From Streptosporangium sandarakinum (GTDB lineage: Bacteria; Actinomycetota; Actinomycetes; Streptosporangiales; Streptosporangiaceae): DNA of 64,000 nt. The notes below the pieces were generated by a model. It made no database searches. It was not told the origin of the DNA and saw nothing but the letters and a program-made list of their open reading frames with translations. Positions 26,647-37,205 of the stretch are shown in pieces (positions within the stretch are counted from its first letter, which is position 1; each line of letters starts with the position of its first letter). Position numbers and translations under genes: made by a program. The stretch lies in contig NZ_JACCCO010000001.1 in NCBI RefSeq assembly GCF_013409935.1, positions 1,550,001 through 1,614,000 on the forward strand, in the 5' to 3' direction.

Positions 26647-27165
26647 TCAGCGGCCGGAGAGCGGGCGGCGCATCACCACGCGGGGCGCGAGCTCGATGCC
26701 CAGCTCGCGTTCACGCGCCACCAGCGCGGCCATCTCCGGCCCCCACTCGGCGGGATCCAGTACGGCGAAGCCCCGCCGGGCGTACCAGGGCGCGTTCCAC
26801 GGCACGTCCCTGAACGTCGTCAGCGTCACGGCCGCCGCGCCGGTCGAGGCCGCGTGGTCGCAGACCGCCTCCAGCAGCCGTCCCCCGATGCCGCGCCGCC
26901 CGTGATCGGGGTGGACGGCGAGCTGGTCGAGGTGGACGTCACCGTCCACCCGGCCGATCATGGCGAAGCCGACCGGCGGCGTGCCGGCCACCAGGACCTG
27001 CGACGGGTCGTCGGTCTCCTCGATCATCGTGGTGCCCGGCGGGAAGGTGATGCCCACCGCGGCGAACATCCCGTCCGCGGCGGTCTCCACCGCGGCCAGC
27101 CCGACCAGTTCACTCGCCTCGGCCCAGCGCACCCCGGCCGGATCCGGGCGTCGATCTCCTGTCAC
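26647..27165 (-). CDS. GNAT-family N-acetyltransferase
   Basis: A 172-aa acetyltransferase with the acetyl-CoA loop VHPDHGRRGIGGRLLEAV and the DVPWNAPWYARRGFAVL segment common in this subgroup. GTG 27165 is used because TATCCT stands 8 nt upstream (near-leaderless) and upstream codons lack conserved character. It converges with the flavoprotein gene, 15 bp apart. Substrate unknown. Confidence 0.8.
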   Translation of the reverse strand: MTGDRRPDPAGVRWAEASELVGLAAVETAADGMFAAVGITFPPGTTMIEETDDPSQVLVAGTPPVGFAMIGRVDGDVHLDQLAVHPDHGRRGIGGRLLEAVCDHAASTGAAAVTLTTFRDVPWNAPWYARRGFAVLDPAEWGPEMAALVARERELGIELAPRVVMRRPLSGR

Positions 27166-27225
27166 GGAACCGGAGGATACCGGGGACGCGTGCCCCCTCG
27201 CCGGGTGACCGGACCGTTGGGAAGG

Positions 27226-27274
27226 CCCGCGGCAGCCGGGTGCCCGGGACACCGGGACACCGGGCTGCCGCGGG
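27226..27274. terminator. Inverted repeat downstream of dapB
   Basis: CCCGCGGCAGCC (27226-27237) pairs with GGCTGCCGCGGG (27263-27274), 12 bp perfect with a 25-nt Gly-codon-like loop. It lies about 140 bp past the dapB stop codon and upstream of the GNAT gene on the same strand. Two near-identical 21-bp words beginning CCCGGACGACAC lie between it and dapB. Confidence 0.5.
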
Positions 27275-27414
27275 GAGATCCGGCGGAGATGCGGAGGTCG
27301 GCGTCCCGGACGACACGAGAGGACGCCTCCGTGCGCCCCGGACGACACGGGAGGACGGTGTCGGACGGCTCGCCGGGCCCGTCAGATGCCGCTGGACGGG
27401 CCCAGGACGGCCGC

Positions 27415-29764
<2,350 letters not shown>

Positions 29765-29768
<4 letters not shown>

Positions 29769-32107
29769 GAGTTGCGGTCTTCCCCCCCGCGGCTGCCGCC
29801 GCCGCTGCGGGTACGGGTGCGGGTGCGGCGCGGCCGCTCCTCGCCCGACGCGGCCGACGCGGCCGCCGGGGCGGCGGACGCGACGGGGGCGTCGTCACCC
29901 GACTCCGGGGTGCCGGCCTCGCCCTTGGCCTCCGCCTCCCGCTCGACGACCTCGACCGGGACCAGGGACAGCTTGCCGCGCGAGTCGATCTCGGCGATCT
30001 CCACCTGGACCTTCTCGCCGACGTTCATGACGTCCTCGACGTTCTCGATGCGCTTGCCGCCGTGCAGCTTGCGGATCTGGGAGACGTGCAGCAGGCCGTC
30101 CTTGCCCGGCATGAGGGAGATGAAGGCGCCGAAGGCCGCGATCTTGACGACCGTGCCCAGGTAGCGCTCCCCGACCTCCGGCATGTGCGGGTTGGCGATG
30201 GCGTTGATCGCCGACCGGGCCGCCTCGGCGGACGGGCCGTCGGTGGCGCCGATGTAGATCGTTCCGTCGTCCTCGATCGTGATCTCGGCGCCGGTGTCGT
30301 CCTGGATCTGGTTGATCATCTTGCCCTTCGGGCCGATGACCTCGCCGATCTTGTCGACCGGAACCTTGATCGTGATGATGCGCGGCGCGGTGGCGTTCAT
30401 CTCCGCCGGAGAGTCGATGGCCTCCTGCATCACGTCGATGATGGCCAGCCGCGCGCCCTTGGCCTGCTTCAGCGCGGCGCCCAGGACCGAGGCGGGGATG
30501 CCGTCGAGCTTGGTGTCGAGCTGCAGCGCGGTGATGACGTCCTTGGTGCCGGCGACCTTGAAGTCCATGTCGCCCATGGCGTCCTCGGCGCCGAGGATGT
30601 CGGTCAGCGTGACGTACTGATCGCCCTCGTTGATCAGGCCCATCGCGATGCCCGCGACGATGCCCTTGAGCGGGACGCCCGCGTCGAGCAGCGCCATCGT
30701 CGAGGCGCAGACCGAGCCCATGGAGGTCGAGCCGTTGGAGCCGAGCGCCTCGGAGACCTGGCGGATCGCGTAGGGGAACTCCTCGCGGGCCGGCAGGACC
30801 GGGATGAGCGCCCGCTCGGCGAGCGCGCCGTGGCCGATCTCGCGGCGCTTGGGCGAGCCCACGCGGCCGGTCTCACCGGTGGAGTAGGGCGGGAAGTTGT
30901 AGTTGTGCATGTAGCGCTTGGTGCGCTCGGGGTTGAGCGTGTCGATCATCTGCTCCATGCGGAGCATGTTCAGCGTCGTGATGCCCATGATCTGGGTCTC
31001 GCCGCGCTCGAACAGGGCCGAGCCGTGCACCCGGGGCACGACGTGGACCTCGGCGTTGAGCTGGCGGATGTCCTTGACCCCGCGGCCGTCGATGCGGACG
31101 CCCTCGCTGATGACCCGCTCGCGCATGAGCTTCTTGGTCACCGTGCGGAAGGCCGCGGAGATCTCCTTCTCGCGGCCCTCGAAGTCGGCGCCCAGCTTCT
31201 CCAGCGCCAGGGCCTTGACGCGGTCGAGCTCGGCCTCGCGCTCCTGCTTGCCGGCGATGGTCAGCGCCGCGGCGAGCTCGCTGCGGATCGCGGTGCCCAC
31301 CGCCTCCAGGACGTCGTCCTGGTAGTCGAGGAACAGCGGGTACTCGGCGGTCTCCTTCGCGGCGACCTTGGCGATCCTGGCCTGCGCGTCGCACAGCACC
31401 TTGATGAACGGCTTGGCCGCCTCGAGGCCCTGCGCCACGGTCTCCTCGGTCGGCGCGACGGCGCCCTCGGCGACGAGCTTGAGCGTGTCGCGGGTGGACT
31501 CGGCCTCGACCATCATGATCGCGACGTCGCCGTCGTCCAGGACGCGGCCGGCGACCACCATGTCGAAGGTGGCGCGCTCCAGCTCCGGGTGCGTCGGGAA
31601 CGCGACCCACTGGCCGTCGATCAGCGCGACGCGGACGCCGCCGATCGGGCCGGAGAAGGGCAGCCCGGCGAGCTGGGTGGACAGGGACGCGGCGTTGATC
31701 GCGACCACGTCGTACAGGTGGTCGGGGTGCAGCGCCAGGATGGTCGCCACGACCTGGATCTCGTTGCGCAGGCCCTTGACGAACGACGGGCGCAGCGGCC
31801 GGTCGATCAGGCGGCAGGTGAGGATGGCGTCCTCGGAGGGACGGCCCTCACGGCGGAAGAAGGAGCCGGGGATGCGGCCCGCGGCGTACATCCGCTCCTC
31901 GACGTCGACCGTCAGCGGGAAGAAGTCGAGGTTCTCCTTGGGATGCTTGGAGGCGGTGGTGGCCGAAAGGACCATCGTCTCGTCGTCAAGGTAGACGACG
32001 GCGGAGCCCGCCGCCTGGCGCGCCAGCCGCCCGGTCTCGAACCGGACGGTACGCGTGCCGAATGAGCCGTTGTCGATGACGGCTTCGCTGTTGTGGACAC
32101 CCTCCAC
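29765..32107 (-). CDS. pnp: Polyribonucleotide nucleotidyltransferase / ppGpp synthase-like PNPase
   Basis: A 780-aa phosphorolytic 3'-5' exoribonuclease. Two RNase PH domains (residues ~15-250 and ~340-560), KH domain with [19 protein letters not shown] near 600-620 and S1 domain ([20 protein letters not shown]) near 660-735, then an acidic/basic low-complexity tail ([20 protein letters not shown]). Actinobacterial PNPases also act as guanosine pentaphosphate synthetases; that is family knowledge. GGAGG precedes the ATG. A 322-bp leader separates it from rpsO, upstream on the same strand. Confidence 0.97.
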
Positions 32108-32394
32108 GGGGGACCTCCTTGTGGGATCGGTCGCCCGCGCCCGCGGTCAGGCACGCGTGCCGCGCCTGATCGCTTCGTGCCGGCCTCCCCGTAGGTGCAG
32201 CGCCGGTCTTCGATCGAAGCGCCCGGTTCCGTACGGCTCTCGCCGCGATGACCGGGGGCCACTACCGAGGACCGGCCCTCCCACGCCGTGGGGCGCGCTT
32301 GCTGGCGGACGCGGGGCAGTTGTCTCGGCTGTTCAGTTTTGCGCACCGGGCCGGTGTCCCCGTGGCGCGACGCGCCGGACACCGCCCGATGAGG
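32108..32394. other. Non-coding pnp leader region
   Basis: No gene is seen between rpsO and pnp. The stretch includes a CTTCGATCGAAG palindrome near 32209-32220, several GC-rich inverted repeats and an A/T-richer patch around 32318-32342 that may hold a pnp promoter. pnp leaders are often targets of autoregulation by cleavage, but no specific element can be assigned. Confidence 0.4.
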
Positions 32395-32422
32395 TCGGGG
32401 AGCGGCGCGTACGCCGCTCCCC
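32395..32422. terminator. 28-bp perfect palindrome after rpsO
   Basis: The palindrome spans 32395-32422 with half-sequence TCGGGGAGCGGCGT. It starts 8 nt downstream of the rpsO stop codon in the minus-strand direction. In RNA it folds to a near loop-less 12-bp hairpin, which could terminate or attenuate read-through into pnp. Confidence 0.75.
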
Positions 32423-32429
32423 GATCATT

Positions 32430-32699
32430 CTATCGCCGCAGGCCGAGCCGCTCGATGAGCGAGCGGTAACGCTCGATGTCCTTGCTGGCGAGGTACTTGA
32501 GCAGACGGCGACGACGACCGACGAGCAGCAGCAGGCCGCGGCGGCTGTGGTGGTCGTGCTTGTGCACCTTCAGGTGCTCGGTGAGCTCGCTGATGCGCTT
32601 GCTGAGCAGCGCGATCTGCACCTCGGGGGAACCGGTGTCGGTCTCGCCCTTGGCGTACTCACCGATGATCTGCTTCTTTGCTGCGGTGTCGAGCGACAC
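32430..32699 (-). CDS. rpsO: 30S ribosomal protein S15
   Basis: An 89-aa protein, the standard S15 length. It contains [24 protein letters not shown] ([23 protein letters not shown]), [25 protein letters not shown] and ends [10 protein letters not shown]. It binds 16S rRNA helices 20-22 early in 30S assembly. GTG 32699 is chosen over longer frames because it gives the canonical SLDTAAKK start and AAGGAG lies 5-7 nt upstream. rpsO-pnp adjacency is conserved across bacteria. Confidence 0.97.
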   Translation of the reverse strand: MSLDTAAKKQIIGEYAKGETDTGSPEVQIALLSKRISELTEHLKVHKHDHHSRRGLLLLVGRRRRLLKYLASKDIERYRSLIERLGLRR

Positions 32700-32833
32700 G
32701 TCTCTCCTTGAACCTCTACGGGCACGCGGGATCTCAGATGCCCGAACGACCATGCGTGCCTACAGTCGCCGTGGCGGTGTCAGCACCGGCGTCGCGACCT
32801 CGTCGACATCGCCGGTCACAGAACTGACATGCC

Positions 32834-32862
32834 AGATTACCACCCGGCTCCAAGGTCTCGCA
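32834..32862 (-). promoter_or_regulatory. Candidate rpsO promoter
   Basis: TAATCT (32834-32839 on the minus strand) is a good -10 hexamer; TGCGAG lies 17 bp upstream as a weak -35. The predicted transcript would have a leader of about 130 nt before the rpsO GTG. Confidence 0.4.
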
Positions 32863-32956
32863 CATCCGGCGCCGGGCGCCCCCGGCGTCATGCCCGCTGA
32901 TACCCCTCGCGGCCCGTTCCATGCCCGCCGGTGGGAACCGGGTCCCCCGGGACGGC

Positions 32957-33934
32957 TCAGAAGGAGTCGGGAGGGGTCCAGACGGCGGTGAGGCGGCGGG
33001 CCTCGTCGACGTCGGCCCGCATCTGGCCGATGAGCGCCTCGACCGAGTCGAACCTGAGGTTGTCGCGGAGCCGCGGCCCGAAGTCGACGGCCACGTGGGC
33101 GCCGTACAGCTCCAGGTCGTCACGGTCGAGCGCGTACGCCTCGACGGTGCGGGGAACGCCCTCGAAGGTCGGGTTGGTGCCCACGGAGATCGCGGCGGGC
33201 CAGCGCTCGCCGTCGTAGGCGACGGGGAGGTTGCCGTTCGGGACGCACTGCAGCCAGCCGGCGTAGACGCCGTCGGCGGGGATCGCGGTGAAGGCGGGCG
33301 ACTCGACGTTGGCGGTGGGGAAGCCGAGCTGCCGGCCCCGCTGGTAGCCCCGGACCACCACGCCCTCGACCCGGTGGGGGCGGCCGAGCGCCACCGCGAC
33401 GGCCTCGGTGTCGCCGGCGGCCAGCCGGTCCCGGATGAGGGTGGAGGAGATGATCCCCCCGTTGCTCACCAGCGGGACGGCCTCGGCCACGAAGTCGTAC
33501 TTCTCGCCGAGCGTCTGCAGCGTCTCGATGTCGCCGGCGGCCTTGTGGCCGAACCGGAAGTTCTCACCGACCACGACGCCGCCGGCGTGCAGCCGGTCGA
33601 CCAGGATGGTCTGCACGAACTCGTCCGGGCTCATCCGGGAGAACTCCAGCGTGAACGGCAGCACGCAGACCGCGTCCACGCCGAGCGCGGCCAGCAGCTC
33701 GGTGCGGTGCCGGGGCGTCGTCAGCCTCAGCGGGTGCGTGCCCGGCCGCACCACCTCCTCCGGGTGGGGGTCGAAGGTGACCACGACCGAGGACATGCCG
33801 AGCTCGCGGGCCATCTCCACGGCGCGGGTCACCATCTTCTGGTGACCGCGGTGAACCCCGTCGAAGACGCCGATCGTGATGACGGACCTGCCCCAGTCCC
33901 CGGGCACGTCTTCCAATCCGTGCCAGCCTCGCAC
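32957..33934 (-). CDS. ribF: Bifunctional riboflavin kinase/FAD synthetase
   Basis: A 325-aa enzyme converting riboflavin to FMN and then FAD. The N-terminal nucleotidyltransferase domain has GVFDGVHRGHQ near residue 27 and FRFGHKAAGD; the C-terminal riboflavin-kinase domain has GRQLGFPTANV and GTNPTF. GTG 33934 (VRGWHGLEDVPGDWG) is preferred because GAAGAGG lies about 6 nt upstream; the frame is open further into a repeat-rich region of no coding character. It follows truB on the same strand. Confidence 0.95.
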   Translation of the reverse strand: MRGWHGLEDVPGDWGRSVITIGVFDGVHRGHQKMVTRAVEMARELGMSSVVVTFDPHPEEVVRPGTHPLRLTTPRHRTELLAALGVDAVCVLPFTLEFSRMSPDEFVQTILVDRLHAGGVVVGENFRFGHKAAGDIETLQTLGEKYDFVAEAVPLVSNGGIISSTLIRDRLAAGDTEAVAVALGRPHRVEGVVVRGYQRGRQLGFPTANVESPAFTAIPADGVYAGWLQCVPNGNLPVAYDGERWPAAISVGTNPTFEGVPRTVEAYALDRDDLELYGAHVAVDFGPRLRDNLRFDSVEALIGQMRADVDEARRLTAVWTPPDSF

Positions 33935-34071
33935 CGCAGCCTCTTCCCTCGTACCGGATCGACTTCCTAAAGCCTGCCACGTCCCGGGGGCTTTCCCGCA
34001 ACCGGGGAGGCCGCCGGAGATGACAGGCCACCTTACCTCGGACGTGGGAGCCGCCCTCCCGGGCACCGCCC

Positions 34072-34160
34072 CCGGGGCGCGAAGACGCACCATATCCGGG
34101 GCACGGAGACGCATCGCGTTCGGGGCACGGAGACGCGCCGCGTTCAAGGCACGAAGACCG
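34072..34160. repeat. 24-bp tandem repeat spanning the truB stop codon
   Basis: Units of 24 bp start at 34072, 34096 and 34120, with a fourth partial unit at 34144 that contains the truB stop codon. On the minus strand each unit reads like GTCTCCGTGCCCCGAACGCG, a variant of the last truB codons and stop. The repeats look like duplications of the gene's 3' end. Confidence 0.85.
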
Positions 34161-35043
34161 CCAGCGACCTGGTGAACCTGCCGCGCTCCTCGACCAGCGC
34201 CAGGAGCGTGCCGTCCGGGCCGAACACCCCGATCGGTCCCTCACCGGCCCCCAGGGCGGGCAGCCGCCCGCCGTGCCCGACGACGGCCGCCTCCTCGGCG
34301 GTCACGTCCCGCCGCGGGAAGGCCGCGGCCACCGCCTCGGCCATCGGCGTGATCACGCAGTCCGCGGCGAGCTGCTCGATGGTCCGGGCCGCCGCCAGGT
34401 CGTAGGGGCCCACCCGGGTGCGGCGCAGGAACGTCAGGTGCCCCCCGGTGCCCAGCGCGGCTCCCAGGTCGCGGGCCAGGGCCCGGATGTAGGTGCCGCT
34501 GGAGCAGGTCACCGAGGCGTCGACGTCGACGACGTCGCCCTCGCGGCGGACGGCGGTGACCTCGAAGGCCGACACGGTGACCGGCCGCCCCCGCAGTTCG
34601 ACCTCCTCCCCCGCCCGGACCCGCTTGTAGGCCCGCTCGCCGTTCACCTTGATGGCGCTGACCTGAGGCGGGACCTGCGTGATCCGGCCGGTCAGCGCGG
34701 CGACGCCCTTGGCGATCCCCTCGTCGGAGACGTGCGCGGCGGACGCGGTGGCGGTGACCTCGCCCTCGGCGTCGTCGGTGTTGGTGGACACCCCGAGCCG
34801 GATCGTGGCGTCGTAGCCCTTCTCGGTGAGCGCGAGGTGCCCCAGCAGCCGGGTCGCCTTCTCCACGCCGACCACCAGCACCCCGGTGGCCATCGGGTCC
34901 AGCGTGCCGGCGTGTCCCACCCGGCGGGTGCCGGCGATGCCGCGGAGCTTGCCGACGACGTCGTGGGAGGTCCATCCGGCGGGCTTGTCCACCACGATCA
35001 GCCCGCTCGGCGGCGGGGTGCGCTTGGCGCGAGCCGTACTCAT
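34144..35043 (-). CDS. truB: tRNA pseudouridine(55) synthase
   Basis: A 299-aa enzyme that isomerises U55 in the T-loop of tRNAs. GLIVVDKPAGWTSHDVV at the N-terminus and the catalytic Asp49 in GHAGTLDPMATG are diagnostic. A C-terminal PUA-like segment follows. The last codons and stop lie inside a 24-bp tandem repeat. It sits in the conserved nusA-infB-rbfA-nrnA-truB-ribF order. Confidence 0.96.
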   Translation of the reverse strand: MSTARAKRTPPPSGLIVVDKPAGWTSHDVVGKLRGIAGTRRVGHAGTLDPMATGVLVVGVEKATRLLGHLALTEKGYDATIRLGVSTNTDDAEGEVTATASAAHVSDEGIAKGVAALTGRITQVPPQVSAIKVNGERAYKRVRAGEEVELRGRPVTVSAFEVTAVRREGDVVDVDASVTCSSGTYIRALARDLGAALGTGGHLTFLRRTRVGPYDLAAARTIEQLAADCVITPMAEAVAAAFPRRDVTAEEAAVVGHGGRLPALGAGEGPIGVFGPDGTLLALVEERGRFTRSLAVFVP

Positions 35044-35126
35044 GTCGGGGTCGTCCTTCTGCGAGAGCCTCTGCGGGAGCTTCGGCGGGGTTCTTCCGGG
35101 CGCGGATTCTTCTGGGCGCGGGCGGT

Positions 35127-35182
35127 CCGGGTCGGGTTCTCCGGGTCGGGTTCTCCGGTGCGGGTTCTCCGGTGCGGATTCT
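35127..35182. repeat. 14-bp tandem repeat between nrnA and truB
   Basis: Four contiguous 14-bp units (35127, 35141, 35155, 35169), of the form CCGGGTCGGGTTCT to CCGGTGCGGATTCT, with degraded copies on both sides. It lies 30-85 nt after the nrnA stop codon in the direction of transcription. Confidence 0.85.
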
Positions 35183-35211
35183 CGGCGCGGTCCCTCCGGG
35201 CGCGGGGTTCC

Positions 35212-36228
35212 TCAGGCGGCGCGGCGCAGCAGCGCGCGGAAGGCGGCCATCGTCTGCTCGACGGGCTGGTGGGAGGTGAAACCCGCCGCCTTGGCGTGTC
35301 CGCCGCCGCCCAGCGTGGCGCAGACGCGGGAGAGGTCGATCCCGCCCTTGGAGCGGGTGGAGACCTGCCAGGCCCCCTCGTCGTCCTCCTTGAGGATCAC
35401 CGCCACGTCCGCGTCGTCGGTGCGGCGGACCACGTCGATGATGCCCTCCACCTCGTGGTACGGCAGGCCGTAGGCCGCCCGGTCGTCGCGGGTGACGTAT
35501 GTCCAGACCAGTCCCAGGCCGTCGCCCGTCTCCGGTTCCAGGACCACCCGCTCCAGAGCGAGGCCGAGCACCCGGAGGTAGCCGAACGGGGAGCGGTCCC
35601 ACAGCTCCCGGGCGATCTCCTCGGGGTTCAGGCCGGTGGCGATGAGCCGCCCGGCCATGGCGTGCACCTCGGAGGTGGTCGAGGAGTGCCGGAACGACCC
35701 GGTGTCGGTGACCAGCCCGGCGTACAGGCAGGTCGCGATGTCGCGGTCGACCGGCAGGCCGAGCCGCCGGATCAGCTCCTCGGCGAGCACCGCGGTGGCC
35801 GCGGCGCCGGGATCGACCAGGTTGAGCGTGCCGAAGCCGAGGTGGGACGGGTGGTGGTCGACCACCACCAGCTCGCGCGCCTTGCCCGCGACGCGGGCCA
35901 GCTCGCCCAGCCGGTCGGCGGTGGGCGCGTCGAAGGAGATCATCAGCTCGGGCGCTGCGGGGTAGTCGTCGGGATCGACGAGAAGCTCCTGGCCCGGCAG
36001 GAAGCGCAGCAGCCGGGGCACCGTGAAGCCGCGTTCCCCGAAGGAGGCCACGACCCGCTTGCCCACCGCCCGCAGCGCCAGCCCGACAGCCAGGGTCGAG
36101 CCGAGCGCGTCACCGTCCGGGGAGATGTGGCAGGCCAGCGCGACCTCCTCGGCGGAGGAGATCAGCTCGACGGCCCGGTCCCAGTCACGGCCGGGAACCG
36201 GGCCCTCGTCACGCGGCTGCGGCGTCAC
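35212..36228 (-). CDS. nrnA: DHH-family oligoribonuclease/pAp phosphatase
   Basis: A 338-aa DHH/DHHA1 phosphoesterase that degrades nanoRNAs and dephosphorylates 3'-phosphoadenosine-5'-phosphate. [11 protein letters not shown] (motif I) is near residue 34, VVVDHHPSH (DHH motif) near 121-128, and [11 protein letters not shown] in the C-terminal DHHA1 domain. Its start overlaps the rbfA stop by 4 bp, so it is translationally coupled. In some actinobacteria it also hydrolyses cyclic dinucleotides; not testable here. Confidence 0.94.
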   Translation of the reverse strand: MTPQPRDEGPVPGRDWDRAVELISSAEEVALACHISPDGDALGSTLAVGLALRAVGKRVVASFGERGFTVPRLLRFLPGQELLVDPDDYPAAPELMISFDAPTADRLGELARVAGKARELVVVDHHPSHLGFGTLNLVDPGAAATAVLAEELIRRLGLPVDRDIATCLYAGLVTDTGSFRHSSTTSEVHAMAGRLIATGLNPEEIARELWDRSPFGYLRVLGLALERVVLEPETGDGLGLVWTYVTRDDRAAYGLPYHEVEGIIDVVRRTDDADVAVILKEDDEGAWQVSTRSKGGIDLSRVCATLGGGGHAKAAGFTSHQPVEQTMAAFRALLRRAA

Positions 36229-36713
36229 GTCGCCGAGCGTCCCGCGCGCTCGGACGGCTCGCTCTCGGCCTCCTCGGCCTCCTCGGAGCCCTCCCTGTCC
36301 TCGGGCCTGCGGTAGGGGTCGGTGTCACCGGCGTGCCGCGCGGTCTCCGCCCGCTTGGCGATCTCGGCGTCCCTGGCCCTCGCCTCGGCGAACAGGTCGT
36401 CGAGGTGCCGGGCGTTGTCGGGGAGGGGGTCGTGGGTGAACAGCAGCGTCGGCGTGTGCCGCAGGCCGGTCTGGCGGCCCACCTCCGAGCGGATGAGCCC
36501 CTTGGCGCTCTCCAGCGCCGCCGCCGAGTCGGCCCGCTCGGCCTCGGAGCCGAACACGGTGTAGAACACCGTCGCCTCACTCAGGTCGTTGGTGACCCGC
36601 GTGTCGGTCACCGTCACGAAGCCGAGCCGAGGGTCCTTGATCCGGCGCTCCAGCATCTCGGCGACGATCTGCTGGATCCGGTCGGCGATCTTACGTGCGC
36701 GTCCTGCGTCCAT
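36225..36713 (-). CDS. rbfA: Ribosome-binding factor A
   Basis: A 162-aa 30S-maturation factor with a KH-like core: [46 protein letters not shown] and [14 protein letters not shown] charged tail of ~40 residues ([19 protein letters not shown]) extends beyond the family core, common in actinobacteria. It lies between DUF503 and nrnA in the conserved order. Confidence 0.96.
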   Translation of the reverse strand: MDAGRARKIADRIQQIVAEMLERRIKDPRLGFVTVTDTRVTNDLSEATVFYTVFGSEAERADSAAALESAKGLIRSEVGRQTGLRHTPTLLFTHDPLPDNARHLDDLFAEARARDAEIAKRAETARHAGDTDPYRRPEDREGSEEAEEAESEPSERAGRSAT

Positions 36714-36777
36714 GTTCGCTCTCCCCCCTTCTCACAGTACGGCCGGACGCAAACGGGGGGCGGCCGGCCGTCTGCGG

Positions 36778-37077
36778 CTAGTCCTCGTTGTCGTTGTAGA
36801 GCCGCTGCCTGGCCGACAGCAGCTCGATCTCCGGGTGGAACGCGACCAGGCGCTCGCAGTCGTCCATGACCGCGCCGCAGTTCGCGGCGGTCGCCGAGAC
36901 GACCGCGATTCCGATCTCCGTACGGCGGTGCAGGTCCAGATGGCCGGTCTCGGCGACGGCCACACCCGGGAACCGTCGCTGCACCTCGGCGATGATGGGT
37001 CGCACCACGGAGCGCTTCTGCTTCAGCGAGCGGACGTCGCCGAGCAGGATGTCCAGTGTGAGGGCACCTACATACAT
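36778..37077 (-). CDS. DUF503 (YlxP-like) protein
   Basis: A 99-aa protein beginning MYVGALTLDILLGDVRSLKQKRSVVRPI, the hallmark of the DUF503/YlxP family, which is found next to infB and rbfA in many Gram-positive bacteria. It is probably a ribosome-maturation accessory, but no biochemical function is established. Confidence 0.92.
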   Translation of the reverse strand: MYVGALTLDILLGDVRSLKQKRSVVRPIIAEVQRRFPGVAVAETGHLDLHRRTEIGIAVVSATAANCGAVMDDCERLVAFHPEIELLSARQRLYNDNED

Positions 37078-37205
37078 GTCGGATCACGCCACGAGTGTCA
37101 TCGTGCCGCCGGCGGGCGCGGCACCGCCCGCCGGCCGGTGGCCCCCGCCCACGAGGTGGGCGAGGGCCTTCCGGCCGGCGGGCGGCCCGTCACCGGACCG
37201 GGACA

